Shown in pieces: positions 1 to 11,571 of a DNA stretch of 64,000 nt. How positions within the stretch are numbered: position 1 is the stretch's first letter; each line of letters begins with the position of its first letter. The notes below the pieces were generated by a model, which ran no database searches, had not been told where the DNA came from, and saw nothing but the letters and a program-made list of their open reading frames with translations. Source of the DNA: Gordionus sp. m RMFG-2023 (Eukaryota > Nematomorpha > Gordioida > Chordodea > Parachordodidae); contig NC_088776.1 of NCBI RefSeq assembly GCF_954871325.1, positions 49,990,569 to 50,054,568 on the forward strand. Reading direction: 5' to 3'. Both the position numbers and the translations under genes were made by a program.

Positions 1-184
1 AGTTATATTTGAACTTATTCATTTGTATTTTTTGCCGTAGAATGAAAAATTCTCTTGGTTCATTAGTTATGTCTTGATTTTTGGACATAAAAATTTGTAT
101 AAAGAAATGTATCCGTGTGTTGATAATATGATTTATGTGAACTTGATATTATAAGTTTTTCATTTTGCATGTTTCGGTTGTTAG

Positions 185-311
185 TAAAATATTCAAAATT
201 TTGTCTGAGGGAAAGAGGAGACACAAGTGAAGTCACAAATAAGAGATTTACCTGGCTTACAAGAGATGGAAGAATCAATCTGGTCTCAGACTATCCTCTG
301 ATAATAGAATG
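185..311 (+). CDS. Candidate internal exon of an unidentified gene
   Basis: An open stretch of 41 codons between acceptor GTTGTTAG and donor GTAGGT (phase 1 in, TG/ split codon out). It encodes a mixed, protein-like composition (FCLRERGDTSEV, RFTWLTRDGRINLVSDYPL) that contrasts with the AT-only flanks. I do not recognise the family. A second open stretch, 41-154, also follows an acceptor (GCCGTAG) but is weaker. It may be chance; the gene would extend off the left edge. Confidence 0.35.
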
Positions 312-580
312 GTAGGTTCAAAAATGTCTGCGATGTAAGCAGCTTTTAGGCTTTGACTTTTTATTATATTAATTGAGGCATGACGTTAGGGTCGGCCTTG
401 ACTGTATAAACATTAAGCATATGCCTCCCCTTAGTTATTTGGATATAAGTCGCCTTTCCAGATTATAAAATTGATTGCTTTTATATAATTTTATTCTTCA
501 CAGTTCAGATTAAAATTTTAAAGTTAATTGTTTATTTTTAAATATACATAATAGTGATTATAGAATAAATATTATAAGAT
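312..580. other. Non-coding AT-rich stretch
   Basis: I see nothing here beyond the possible intron following the candidate exon, up to the target duplication of the hAT element at 573-580. Confidence 0.5.
573..580. repeat. Target-site duplication, left copy (hAT 581-3065)
   Basis: TATAAGAT, matched by AATAAGAT at 3066-3073; 8 bp is the hAT superfamily length. Confidence 0.75.
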
Positions 581-3065
581 CAGGGCCGTAGCCAGGAATT
601 TTCAGTTAGGGGGGCCAGCTGCTTAGGGGGGACACTATTTTTTTTTAAATAAAACAAATAATTAAGCATTCAATAGAAATTTTTTGCTATTTTTATTAAA
701 AAAAATTATAATGTTATTTGAATACAAAATAATACTATAATATGAGCATACAAAATTAATACTATAATATAATACGACGATTTTTATTTTTAAATTTTAA
801 CATAAATGAATTAAAGGATAAATTTTATGTTAATTTTTTTCTATAAGCCATTAATATTAAATTTTGCTTGCTTTGATCTTTCATCGACCCTTTAGTGCTC
901 GCTAGAACTTTCTTTATTATAGGGAAAGAAGCCACACAAGAAGCCATTGGTACTCCAATGATGATGGCTGCTGAGTAGCATTTATACAATTCTTTAAATG
1001 CATGATGATATTTTTTTATACATAATATTTAAGATATTTTTAAAATTATGTGTTTCTTTAACTTCTGCAGCTAATAATCCTTTAGCTATATTCTTGATGT
1101 AAAGTTTCCATATTTAAGTTTAATAATTATTTTAATCTGGTCATTCTGTCCGATATAAAATAACTATCAAAGGAGGACAATGCATTAAAACTTGATAGAA
1201 GATTATAATCATCTTGTGTAAATCTATCTAAAAAATTATCAACAAAGTAATCAATAATTTCATAATAATTCCATTTTAAAGAACTCCAATTGGAGTTTTT
1301 TTCGCAATCAAATTATAATTTGTTTTGACTAAAAAATCTTGGAAATTTATAGGCGTTTTACGTACTATGATTCGTGGGGAGTGAGATTAAATTTTGCTAA
1401 AAGTTTTTCAGCCTTTATTCTAATCTAATCAATAGAATTATTCCTTCTTATATTTTTTTAAATATATTGATCGTGAAATCAATACAATTTTTAGCATCAA
1501 CTGATAAGTACCTACTGACTATAGATACTTATATAGTGGATCTATTGTTATTAATATCTCATAAATCATAATGCCTAATATAACTAATTTATTAACGTAA
1601 TGAGATAAAAGACCAGAGGCTTCCACAGAATCATGAGTGGAAACCTTTGAACTAAGAGTTCCATTAAAAAAGTAAACTAATACTTCACCAATAGCCTCAA
1701 AATTAACATAAATGATGCGAGATGTTTCTAAATGACCAGTCCACCTCTGGTCTAAAAGTCTCTTAAGAGTATGGCCTGCATATTTACAGGATACGTTAAA
1801 CGGCCTGTGTGCAATGCATCGAATAAATTTAAAAAAAATTGAAATGATAACAATATTATTATACCAATTTAGAACCACAAGATGCAACATGTGGTTGTAG
1901 CAATGTATAAAAGGAACTTTTTTATTAATTTATTTTTTGAGGGTTTGCACTCCTCCATTTCGGCCAGATATAACGTTTGCACTATCATATGCCTGGTTTA
2001 TCATATTCATTGTATTTAACTCATTAAGTTGTTTTAAAATCAATTAGTAATGCTTTAAGCAGAAAGACACTGTAAATTAATAATCCCTATTAAATTCTCT
2101 TGGACTTCTCCAGAAAAGATATAAATAATAATGCTCAGGTTTTCACAACCTGATACATCTTTTGTCACATCAGCCTTGAGACAAAAAAAAGGCATCTCAC
2201 TTTTGTTATATTTATCTGAAATATAATCAAGAACCATATCTACCATAATAGATATTACTTCGTTTTGAATCTGGGTGATGTATGTCGTGTTGTACATAAA
2301 TTTCGTAATTTTATTTAATTCAGGATCTTTTTGGATGGTGTATGAAAACATTGCTATAAATAGTTCAGAAAGAATAAATTATGTTTTCTACATTTGCAGA
2401 ATCCGTAATTTTTGTTGAACCAGTCCCACAGAAAGGTAGCTCCTGTATCTTAAGAAATATCATGAAATCTTGATTTAAGATCGTAAAGATTACGGTTAAT
2501 TTGTTGCTTACCAAAATTGTTGTTATCTCAGTATTTTCTTTGTAATGCTAAAATATTCAACGCTGTTTTGAATAACTGGTTATATCGGGCTTAGATAATA
2601 TTATTTTGTCTAAGACCTTAATCGGACCATTTTTAAAAATTCGCCAAATCGAGTTGTTTAGCAACACTGCTAAATAATTACCAAATTTTATAAAAATTTA
2701 ATAAGAACCTGTTTTATTTTAATAGATATTTACGGATCGGTAACAATCTGTTTCCTTAGATTTGATATATATATATATCAATCCTTGTGTAACCACTTGA
2801 TTAGCTTCAGAAGATCCCAGTTTTTTATCATTTGCACCCAGATCTATATCAGAGACCTTCAAAAGATAATAATATTGTGATTGAACCATAATAAATAAAA
2901 TAATTATCAATGAAATAAGTACAATCTAAACGTTATAATTAAGCGCCTATATAATGTTATACACAAACACACATGAAAATAATAAAATATGAATAAATGA
3001 TGATTTATTATTGGATAAAAATAAAACAGGATATGAATAAATTTAAAACTGTGGCTACGGCCCTG
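581..3065 (-). mobile_element. hAT transposon, ZMYM1/DUF4371-like transposase, decayed
   Basis: The ends are CAGGGCCGTAGCCAGG (left) and its inverted counterpart GGCTACGGCCCTG (right), flanked by an 8-bp target duplication with one mismatch (TATAAGAT at 573-580, AATAAGAT at 3066-3073). The transposase runs on the minus strand. 2055-2351 encodes ADVTKDVSGCENLSIIIYI ... GEVQENLIGIINL, the DUF4371 catalytic-core block (usually DETxDVSxxEQLSI). 1519-1890 encodes LLDQRWTGHLETSRIIYVNF, the (T)RWxxRxxS block. The C-terminal dimerisation part lies between about 850 and 1500. The N-terminal zinc finger is not seen, and reading frame is lost in several places, so it is inactive. A fold-back MITE fragment lies inside it at 2581-2668. 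Confidence 0.85.
2581..2668 (-). repeat. Fold-back MITE family, one arm (copy 1)
   Basis: One arm of the family described at 9489-9699: it ends AGTGTTGCTAAA on the minus strand and contains ATTTTTAAAAATGGTCCGAT and TAATATTATT. It sits inside the hAT element, so it inserted there or was carried by it. Confidence 0.6.
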
Positions 3066-3073
3066 AATAAGAT

Positions 3074-6000
3074 GTTCAAGAATTAACAACGCAAATATAT
3101 ATTACTATTTAGTATTTCAAGATAATTGATATTCAAAAAAAAAATCTTCATTTATAAAAGTCTCTGATTACATAATAATATACTTTAGTGTTTAATACAT
3201 TAGTTTAAATTAACTGGTATAACTTAATTTTACTTATTTTCACTGAATACCACCTTGGTTAAGTTTTTTTTTTATTCTAATTTTTTTATTTAAAATTATT
3301 AAAGATTAATAAAAGACATGAATTAAGTGGGGTATAACATCTGATAACCAAAAGGAAATAAAATACTATTCAAAATCCAATAACGAACCTTTTGGAACAT
3401 AGAAAAAAAAATATATGTTGTAATCTCCATGACAGAATGCGTTAATTTGACTAAACCGATAGTTGGTTCTCCGATACTTAAATTCAAAACGATTATTGTT
3501 CTAAAAGCATTGGAAATGAAACTTTATACATAATGATATTTTAAAAATAAATGAATATCTTGATATTCGTACTAGGTATATGATAAAATTCAGTTTTGTA
3601 AAATAAATTTATTTATTTTATAATTCTTGCAAGAAACAAGACGCCAAAAATTCGGACTGGGTTTGAAAAATTGTTAAAATTGTAATTTTTTTATTCCTAC
3701 TTTTAGGTGAATGATAATTTTTTTTTTATACTAATTTAAAAAATTTTAACTGTCGTGTTTCACGAACAAGTGGTTAAAAAATTTAACAATTTTCTATTAA
3801 ACATAATATGGCATATTATTTCCATTTTTTTTTATATCAGATTCCAATTTATTTTCTTAAAAATTCATATCTTATTTATTTTACCCGTTTATTCCATTTG
3901 TAATTCTGAATATTTTCTAATGCCATTTTATGCTAACACATGCATCATAACATTTTCCTGTCGGCGCGGCGACAATTCATCGCTAATCTTATTACGCCGA
4001 GATTTATTTAAAATTATAATTTTATTAATATAAAGACAAATAGCTTTTATATGGCATATGTAAAATTAAAAACGCATGACAAATTCACTTTAAATCAAAT
4101 TGGATATCTTGAAGAAGGGGGTTTTTTTAAAAAATAAATAGTTATCTTCCATATTTATATACGGGTGCAAATGGTAAATTCGAAAAATTTATTTAAGAAA
4201 CTATTATCCATCCAGGGAATAACGTATGAAAGTAAAACTTCCGCAACCATTCTCTAAAGTATCAGCACGCACTATATATATACTCCCCCAAATAATTTCC
4301 TAAAATTAAAACAGACTATCTGACTTATTATTCAAATTAAAATATCTTGTTAAATTATAACCTGCTAGCAATAGATTTCTAATATAAAGGGCAAAGTTTT
4401 TATTTTTATCTAATCTTTAATAAAAAAATTTAATATTACCATGTAGATTTAAATTAAATTATGGTAAAATTAGATTAACCAGGTTTCCTGGAATTCATCA
4501 TTGTGGGTAATGTAGTTTTTTCTCTCGTGTAGAATGACATGAAAACACAAATGTTATATTCGATATTGAAAGATAGGTAGTATAATAATACAATGAGATA
4601 TATCATATTCTATTTCCTATGCGATAAAATCAATTTTAGAATTTTAGTTTAAATTTAATGTTATAAGTAGATTAAAATTCTGACGGATTATACGAAAAGC
4701 ATACGTTCTAATGTGTTTATAATTTAAAACAATATAATATCATACGATTAGATTTTAAGAATAATAGGATTATATTTTAAGCAGATCTTTAAAGTGTTAT
4801 TAAATGAGTTTACTTACATGCAAATGAGATTAAGTATTGTTTGCAAAGTCTCGCAACAGGTAAAAATCTGTAAAAGAGAAAGATTAAATCGCAAGAGATT
4901 TCTAAAGATTTCCATCTATAAGAAGTTTACATCTGGCAGTTGAGAAACTGATACTCTATATTTTTTTTCCTCTTTTTTTGAAGAATATGAATTCCAAAAT
5001 AAATTTTTACGTTATATCAGTGTATTAAATTAATTTCAATTTTTCTTAAAAAATATTATTTCTTCTAAATTGAGTCCTAAATTTTTATAGCGAAGATGTT
5101 TTAGTCATTTTGGCTATTTTTAATTATTGTATTCATTGGTGAGGGGTTAGAAATTTTTATTTGAAAAACATATATTCCAACCATAATAAAAAAAGATAAA
5201 TAATAATGGTTCAGTTTGAACCTTGAAAACCGGGTTCTTAACTTTTCCATACAAACGTATTAGAACTTCGTATGGTGAAGCACATTTTATATTTAATTAT
5301 CATTAAAATATATACATAAAAATCAATTATATTATTTATTATTGCACATTTAATATGCCTAATTTATAAGTATAACAAACAAAAAGTATAAGTATTAACT
5401 ATAATATAGATAATTATTTTAATGAAAAAAATAATAAAAATGAGTTGTAATGATTTAAAAATTAGTATCTTTACTAAAATTATATCTTGGAGAAAAAAGT
5501 CATATTTTATATAAGAACATTTCTATAATGCTACCATAATAACAACCGCAAAATAGCATATATATTATATAATATCTAAAAATTGCCGATTTATACTAAA
5601 ACAAATTAATTGATAAAAATCTTTTAAACAATTTGGATATCATATGATTCAACCCGGTAAACAAACTTTTAGGGTTGGGTTCAGGGTTTGATAGATATAA
5701 CAACCTTTTTAACGGTTCAGGTTGGGTTTGGTCAGATAGGTATTAGGTTTAGTTTGGACCATCCTGATATATAAATATATAGTAATCCTATAATGTAAAA
5801 ATTAAATCGGATAAAAACAAGATAATTTGTTAGAAACAATGTGTTATATCTGAAACGTATATTCGTTTATCGACCTTTTATTTCCGGGTTATAAATATTA
5901 TACAGTATTCCATTTTAAATATATTTATAAATTAGTACTACCATCTTTTTCTTATTTAAAAACACTTGGCAAAAAGATTTTCTATGGAAATTAGTAATCA

Positions 6001-8160
6001 ATAAAATATTAACCTTTTCTTCTCATATAAAATGTATTTTTCAAAAAAAAGGCAAATAATGCTTTTTAAATATTCTATAAGAGAGAAAAATCGACCTTTT
6101 TCAGATTTTAGTCCCAAGATTTTTTTCTAATCGAATTTGTACTATAATATTTCGAAAAATAACATAATTTTAAAAAAAGTGGGCGTTTGGATGGAGGTTC
6201 CAAGGGCCTTATTGTATTTTTAGTGTGGTGGGAAAGAAGGAGTCAAATAATCAAAATTTGTTGGACAGTCCCTGGCTCATCTTTACTATAATTTAACCAT
6301 GCAATGGGACATCAGTATTGTAAGGAATGGCCCCAAGATCCTCGTAGTAAATAATCTTATATTTCATGCTGGATAAAGGTTTTAGAAATAGCATAGTAAT
6401 AACTGAGTTGGGACTTATTCATATTAGAAATGTAAGTACGAGCGTCAGATGTTATTATTATTGCATTTGCTTCCGACTATTATTATTTATATATTCTTAT
6501 AAGGCTTTTAACAATTTCAGATACATTATTAATTCCCCTACTTAATTGATAGGGAGTAAGTATAAATAGCAGACTTATTCTAAAAAAAATTTAAATATAT
6601 TTATTTGGATTCTAATTGTCATATACCCTTAATAATAATAATATTTTCTTTAAATTAGTTTTTTATGTACATTTGGTTTATTTCATTAGTCAGATCTAAG
6701 TCTAATCCATTAATTAAAGCATTTAGACAAAAGCTAAATGTTGAGAAATATTGTGCACTTTTTTCGTTAGGTTTTTTTAAAATAAGTTATTTTAAATAAA
6801 TTTTTTATAATTACACTATCTATGCAAGGGTTTAGAAATAAACCAAAAGAATTATTGAGATAAATTAGTATTAAAATTCCTTTTTAATTTTTTTTTAAAT
6901 CTAAATTACTAGTATTTTTTTTAGCATTAATTTAAGGTTTTAGTTTAGCTTATATTGATACAAGATCTTGCAAATTAGCTTGACTTAATATTGTATTCTA
7001 AATATAAGATAGACAAAGATTAAAATTTTTTCTGAATATTTCTTTATTAAAGTGGAATAACAATGAAAATTTAGAGATGAATATAGATCATTTACTTTAA
7101 TTAATCTATGAAACTTATATTTATTTAAATTTTGATTGCAGCTAGCATTTATACTATAAATGTAATGCTTCATCAAATCTAAGCAAAAAGTAGCTACAGA
7201 AAAATTAAAATATGATAAATACATGAACATCTCGTATCAATACCATTTTATATCAGTCATCATGATCGCTTTTAGTCCTCAAGCTAACTTAATCAAAATA
7301 TTGAGCAGACAAATTTCAGTCAAAACAAAGTATTCAGAGAAGGATATCATTGCCAAAGACTTGCAATCCAAGTCATCAAATCAAATTTCCATTGCCTTTA
7401 TAACCCATTCTCCTCTTAATTTTGTTTCAATTCTAATATAATGTCACCTAATTTTTATTTCTTGTGCATGTTTTATTATATATGTTAAACTTGTCAAAGT
7501 TATTGCATTTTGTGAAAAAACTTACATTTCCTTATAATTTACTAAATTTTTTGTATTCATTTTCATATCATATTTTGCATTGGTTATTTATTTATAAATA
7601 TTTAATAAAAAGTGTTCTCTTGAAAGTGATTGATTTGTATTTAATTTAAGGAAGATAACTTCTAAAATGACGATTCACTTTATTGTTAAAATATATTATA
7701 TTTTTTTAAATAAAATTACAATTATCATATATTAGCTTTTATTTATAACATTTTTTAAATTTTATCTTAACAAAATTTTAATTATAAAAGTAAAATAACT
7801 AGATTATTTGATTTCTCTTATAATGGATGAAATTATATTGAAATCAAAATAGAAGACAATTAAAATATTTTTAGTTTTCATACTTCATAATTTTAAATAA
7901 GACTTATAATATATTGTTAAAATATTCGTACAAAAAGATAAAGATTTTTTCTGCATATATTTTGATACATCATAGATATTCAGGATAAGTTAACAAATTG
8001 GATTAATAACTAAAAAGAATTCAAACACTTCTTGCATTTAAATAAAATTAATTGCAATAAATGAAGTACCTTTTTTTCTAAATCTATTCAGATTTATAAA
8101 ATATTTTTAATCAACTATACAATATGTAAAAAAATATAAAGTATATACAAATGAAGATAA
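3074..8160. other. Long AT-rich stretch without recognisable gene
   Basis: No coding exon could be supported. The ends of a degenerate repeat are visible at about 5215-5250 and 5700-5768 (GGTTCAG/GGTTGGG-rich, roughly inverted, no clear target duplication). A GC-rich hairpin, TGTCGGCGCGGCGACA, stands out at 3959-3974. An open stretch at 7223-7441 on the plus strand encodes nothing I recognise. Confidence 0.45.
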
Positions 8161-8161
8161 A

Positions 8162-9466
8162 AAGAGTGTGGCAAGTGTATTTGACCTGGTCAAATACTGT
8201 CATATACTCTATGTTATTGGTGAATAAATAAATATATATTGATTTAATTAACTAATATGTATTTAAAGCATATTTATCAATCTAATTTATTTAATTTTTT
8301 TAATATATTTGTATCATCAAGGCATCGATTTAATTATAATTTTATATTAAAATATAAAATTTTCATAATAAAATATTAGAATTTCAATTTGAAATATATA
8401 AAAAAAGAATCTTTCTCATTATTAATTTGATTGGATTTAAATATTTAAATAAATATAATAATTTTACTTAAGCATGGTATAAGAAAATTACTAATTGCCA
8501 ATTTATATTACATTATGTACAATTATTCAAACAAGTTGGGCATCATCAATAAAATGTAATGAGCAAATACAAATATGCTAAAAAGCTCTGAAAGAAGCTA
8601 TTGAAGAAGTTGGATGTTTCTCCGATAGAAATTGCCAATAATATATTCAATGATATTTTGGACAAAAATTTTATCATTTTAAACTATTCATTAACATTTA
8701 GCTATCTTATTGACCTTGGTTCACTTAAAAAACGACTTGCTTAATTTAGAAAACACATATACAATCATGTCCATGATTTTATAATTTACCCTAAAGAAAA
8801 AATATTATACACGCTGGATTTCACTTTCCATTTCGCTTTTATGTTATTAAATTTATAAGTAGGTATATAGCAATAAGGCACCCAAATCATGATCACACTG
8901 CACTGCTTATTATTTATAGGATCCCCAATATAAGGGGAGCATTTATTTGAGTTTAATCAAGCATATGACATAATACAAACATTAATCGTTTTATAAATTG
9001 ATAATTATCAAAATATTTTAAGTGATATCATAAATTTCAGAAGTAAAAGTGGCGATATATTTAATAGGCAAAATATGTGGAAACCAGTAACTTCATAAAG
9101 AACAATCAGATTTCGGGCTCAAGTTGTTGAAATGAGTTTTGTTCACCTTGAATATTAAGAGAAGTGTCTAAGAAATCCGATTGAAGATCTCGACAACTAG
9201 AAGATTGGTAGGAGTATATCATATTGATTAAAAAATGTTAAAGAAAATGATAAGATTGAATATAAATTAGAACAAGGTCATCGAGAGCGAAACATTAATC
9301 ATAGAATTTAGAAAAATGTAATTTAATATATATAATTTTTTTTTACTAAAATATAAATAATATTGTCTTAAAAAATATTTAAATTTGACCATATTTGACC
9401 GTATTTGACCGTATTTGACCGGTCAATTGACTGAATCTTATTGGACCTGTCAAATGCACAACCCTG
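8162..9466. mobile_element. Probable degenerate hAT-like element
   Basis: The left end reads GTGTGGCAAGTGTATTTGACC. The right end, inverted, reads CAGGGTTGTGCATTTGACAGG, followed inwards by repeated GGTCAAATA units (TTTGACCGTA three times at about 9390-9420). The shared ATTTGACC ends suggest one element of about 1.3 kb, but I could not find a convincing target duplication and see no recognisable transposase between. Confidence 0.4.
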
Positions 9467-9488
9467 ATTTAAAGGGAATGTCTATATT

Positions 9489-9699
9489 AGTGTGTTAAAA
9501 GGCCCGATTTAGGTCAATTTTTAAAAATGACCTGATTAAGATTTTAACCAAAATAATATTTAAAAAGCCATGAAATTGGTCAAATAGAGGTCTTGATCTC
9601 TGCCATCTATGAGAAATTTATCAAGGCATACATAATATTATTTTGGTTAAAATCTTAATCTATTTAAAAATCAACCCAAATCGGGCTTTTTAACAACTT
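9489..9699. mobile_element. Fold-back MITE with 10-bp target duplication (copy 2, complete)
   Basis: The element is 211 bp long. Its arms of about 65 bp are inverted copies of each other (AGTGTGTTAAAAGGCCCGAT on the left; AAGTTGTTAAAAAGCCCGAT read inwards from the right), both ending in AACCAAAATAATATT towards the centre. It is flanked by a perfect 10-bp duplication, TGTCTATATT, at 9479-9488 and 9700-9709. No coding capacity. Related arms occur at 2581, 31713, 42561, 60431 and 63471. The 9-10 bp duplication suggests a Mutator-like mobiliser, which is inference. Confidence 0.8.
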
Positions 9700-9709
9700 T
9701 GTCTATATT

Positions 9710-10490
9710 TTCTAGATAAATATTAAAATAGTATTTATCATATAAAAGGTTTAATGATAAAACTTAATGTGTTTAAAAAAACGTATATAATAAATATTAA
9801 AAAGGAAATTTGTTTTAGGTGCATGGCCACATGGAACTGGATCAAGAAAGGAAAATCAAGTGAATGCCACAAGAGATCAAACTAAAGGGATAAATATCAT
9901 TTAGGAATTCATTAAGGGTATAACGATATTTAGATTTATTAAATTTAAAAAAACATACCTTTATACATAAACATGCCAAATGTCAAAATTACTAGGCAAG
10001 TTTGATATAGGTTTAGCAATGTGCATAAGCTAATAGACATAAAAACAACTATGCAAAACGTTTGCTTAACTATTTAAAGCGTCAGGGTCTAATTTCGGGA
10101 ATATTAGGTGTGGGTAGATTTGTAGGACAGGCTAGGTCATACCTAACCAGGCCTATATCCGTGCCTAAAAATAAAATAAATGTGATGAACAGGTTTTATG
10201 GGAATTAATAATCCTTATCAAAGTGTGAATCCAGGGAATGTTAACTTAACTAATTCAAGTGTAGGTAATGAAAGTATTGAAAGAGTGGACGTGGCAAATA
10301 CAACTAGGTTAGATTTACATTCCAGTTGTGAGAACAAAATATTGATAAGATGAAAGTAATAAGAGTGATAGTAAATAGAGGTCGACCTCTAAAACAAAGT
10401 ATATTAATAAAAGAATCTAATGATTTATGAGATAATTAGTTTTTATTTTATGTAGTTTATTTATACAGCTTTTCTTATTATTTAAATGGC
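9710..10490. other. AT-rich stretch with short coding-like ORF
   Basis: The only protein-like stretch is 10198-10353 (plus strand, 51 codons, containing NNPYQSVNPGNVNLTNSS). Just upstream, 10080-10197 reads in another frame as protein-like. This may be a decayed gene or element fragment; no family is recognised. Confidence 0.3.
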
Positions 10491-10499
10491 TGATGCTAG

Positions 10500-11300
10500 A
10501 CTTATGTTCATATTTATAATGTCCATTATGGTTTTGTTGAGCCAATAAATCTTGTAAACACAATATTCTTGTTTTTATATATAGGAAGCCAACTAAGAGC
10601 TTTATAAGCCAAGTCTTGTTCGGATATTTTTATTATATGTGTAAAAAACAAACGAATTTTTTTTTCTAGTAAAATCCTAACCGGAGTTTGCTTAGATATT
10701 ATCCATAGACCATCATTAGATATCACTCTAGGATAAATGTAGCCACCAATAAGTCTCAGACATCTATCTACATAACCTGAAGTTATATAGCTAGTGTTTT
10801 GTTGAAGTCCCAAATATCGCTCCCGTATAGAAGAATGGGAATGATTATTAATAAATATTTGAAACCTACTTTTCACCTATATTTATCTAGTATTCCAAAG
10901 TTTGAATATTTGTAAAACACAGCTTTCACATGCTTTAGTCTTATTTCAAGCTCATTCTTTATATGGTCTTTATTTTCCAGATTTACCCCGGGCTAATTGA
11001 ATTTACTAATTTTATTCCTCACGAACCCATCATATGATTAGAATCCATTTCTATAACTGTTTCACTCATGTTTATGGTAGGCTTCCTACTATATGATTTT
11101 AGTATACCCAATATGTTTGAGGTTTCTTTCATGAATTTAGATGATTTCTACATCATCTGCGTAGGAAATTATACGATGCTTCAAGTATAAGTCGTTAAGG
11201 GAGGATAAGTTTAAGAGATTGAAAGCTCCAAGTATATCAGCAATAATTTTGTTCACAATTATATTAAATAGAATCGAAACATTTTTTTACATTTTATTAA
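10500..11300 (-). pseudogene. Non-LTR retrotransposon (LINE) reverse-transcriptase fragment
   Basis: The minus strand shows, in order, SILFNIIVNKI, then ISYADDVEII (catalytic YADD encoded at 11152-11163), then PILLYGSDIWDF near 10800-10850, then DRCLRLIGG ... PRVISNDGLWIISKQTPVRI and DLAYKALSWLP within 10526-10876. This order is that of the RT palm and the C-terminal region of LINE ORF2 (the group whose end reads RCLRxI...ISNxxLWxxTxQxPV). The frame changes several times and stops interrupt it. The endonuclease and most of RT are missing, so it is a 5'-truncated dead copy, ending about 130 bp before the TM9SF2 start. Confidence 0.78.
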
Positions 11301-11427
11301 TCACATGTTTTCGATTATAGAAATAGCTGCCCAAAGCTTTCAATACAATTTTAATCTATCCTCTTCAACTCACACGTAAAATCGAATTTAGACAATGCAA
11401 ACTTGGTAAATCTGGCATTGATCAATA

Positions 11428-11571
11428 ATGCATAACGCTATTCTCTCATATCGTTTTCTTTCATATTATATAACCTTTCTTTTGCTTTTTATCAATAATG
11501 GATATGCGTATCTTCCTGGTCTTTTCCCAGTTGACTATTGTGAAGTTGGAAAGGAGATTGATAAATGCAAG
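11428..11571 (+). CDS. TM9SF2: TM9SF2 exon 1 (start codon, signal peptide)
   Basis: Residues 1-48. The ATG at 11428 has A at -3 and begins a hydrophobic leader ending NNGYA, followed by [11 protein letters not shown], which matches the conserved mature N-terminus of TM9SF2. The exon ends KCK, followed by GT at 11572, phase 0. Confidence 0.93.

Noticed and set aside
5215-5768. Candidate hAT MITE with GGTTCAG ends
   Set aside because: The ends match only weakly (about 12 of 17 bases) and there is no target duplication, so it is mentioned only within the gene-poor stretch.
9828-9900. GTGCATGGCCACATGGAACTG stretch after a TTTTAG acceptor-like site
   Set aside because: Open for only a few codons in the best frame, with no downstream partner exon or family match.
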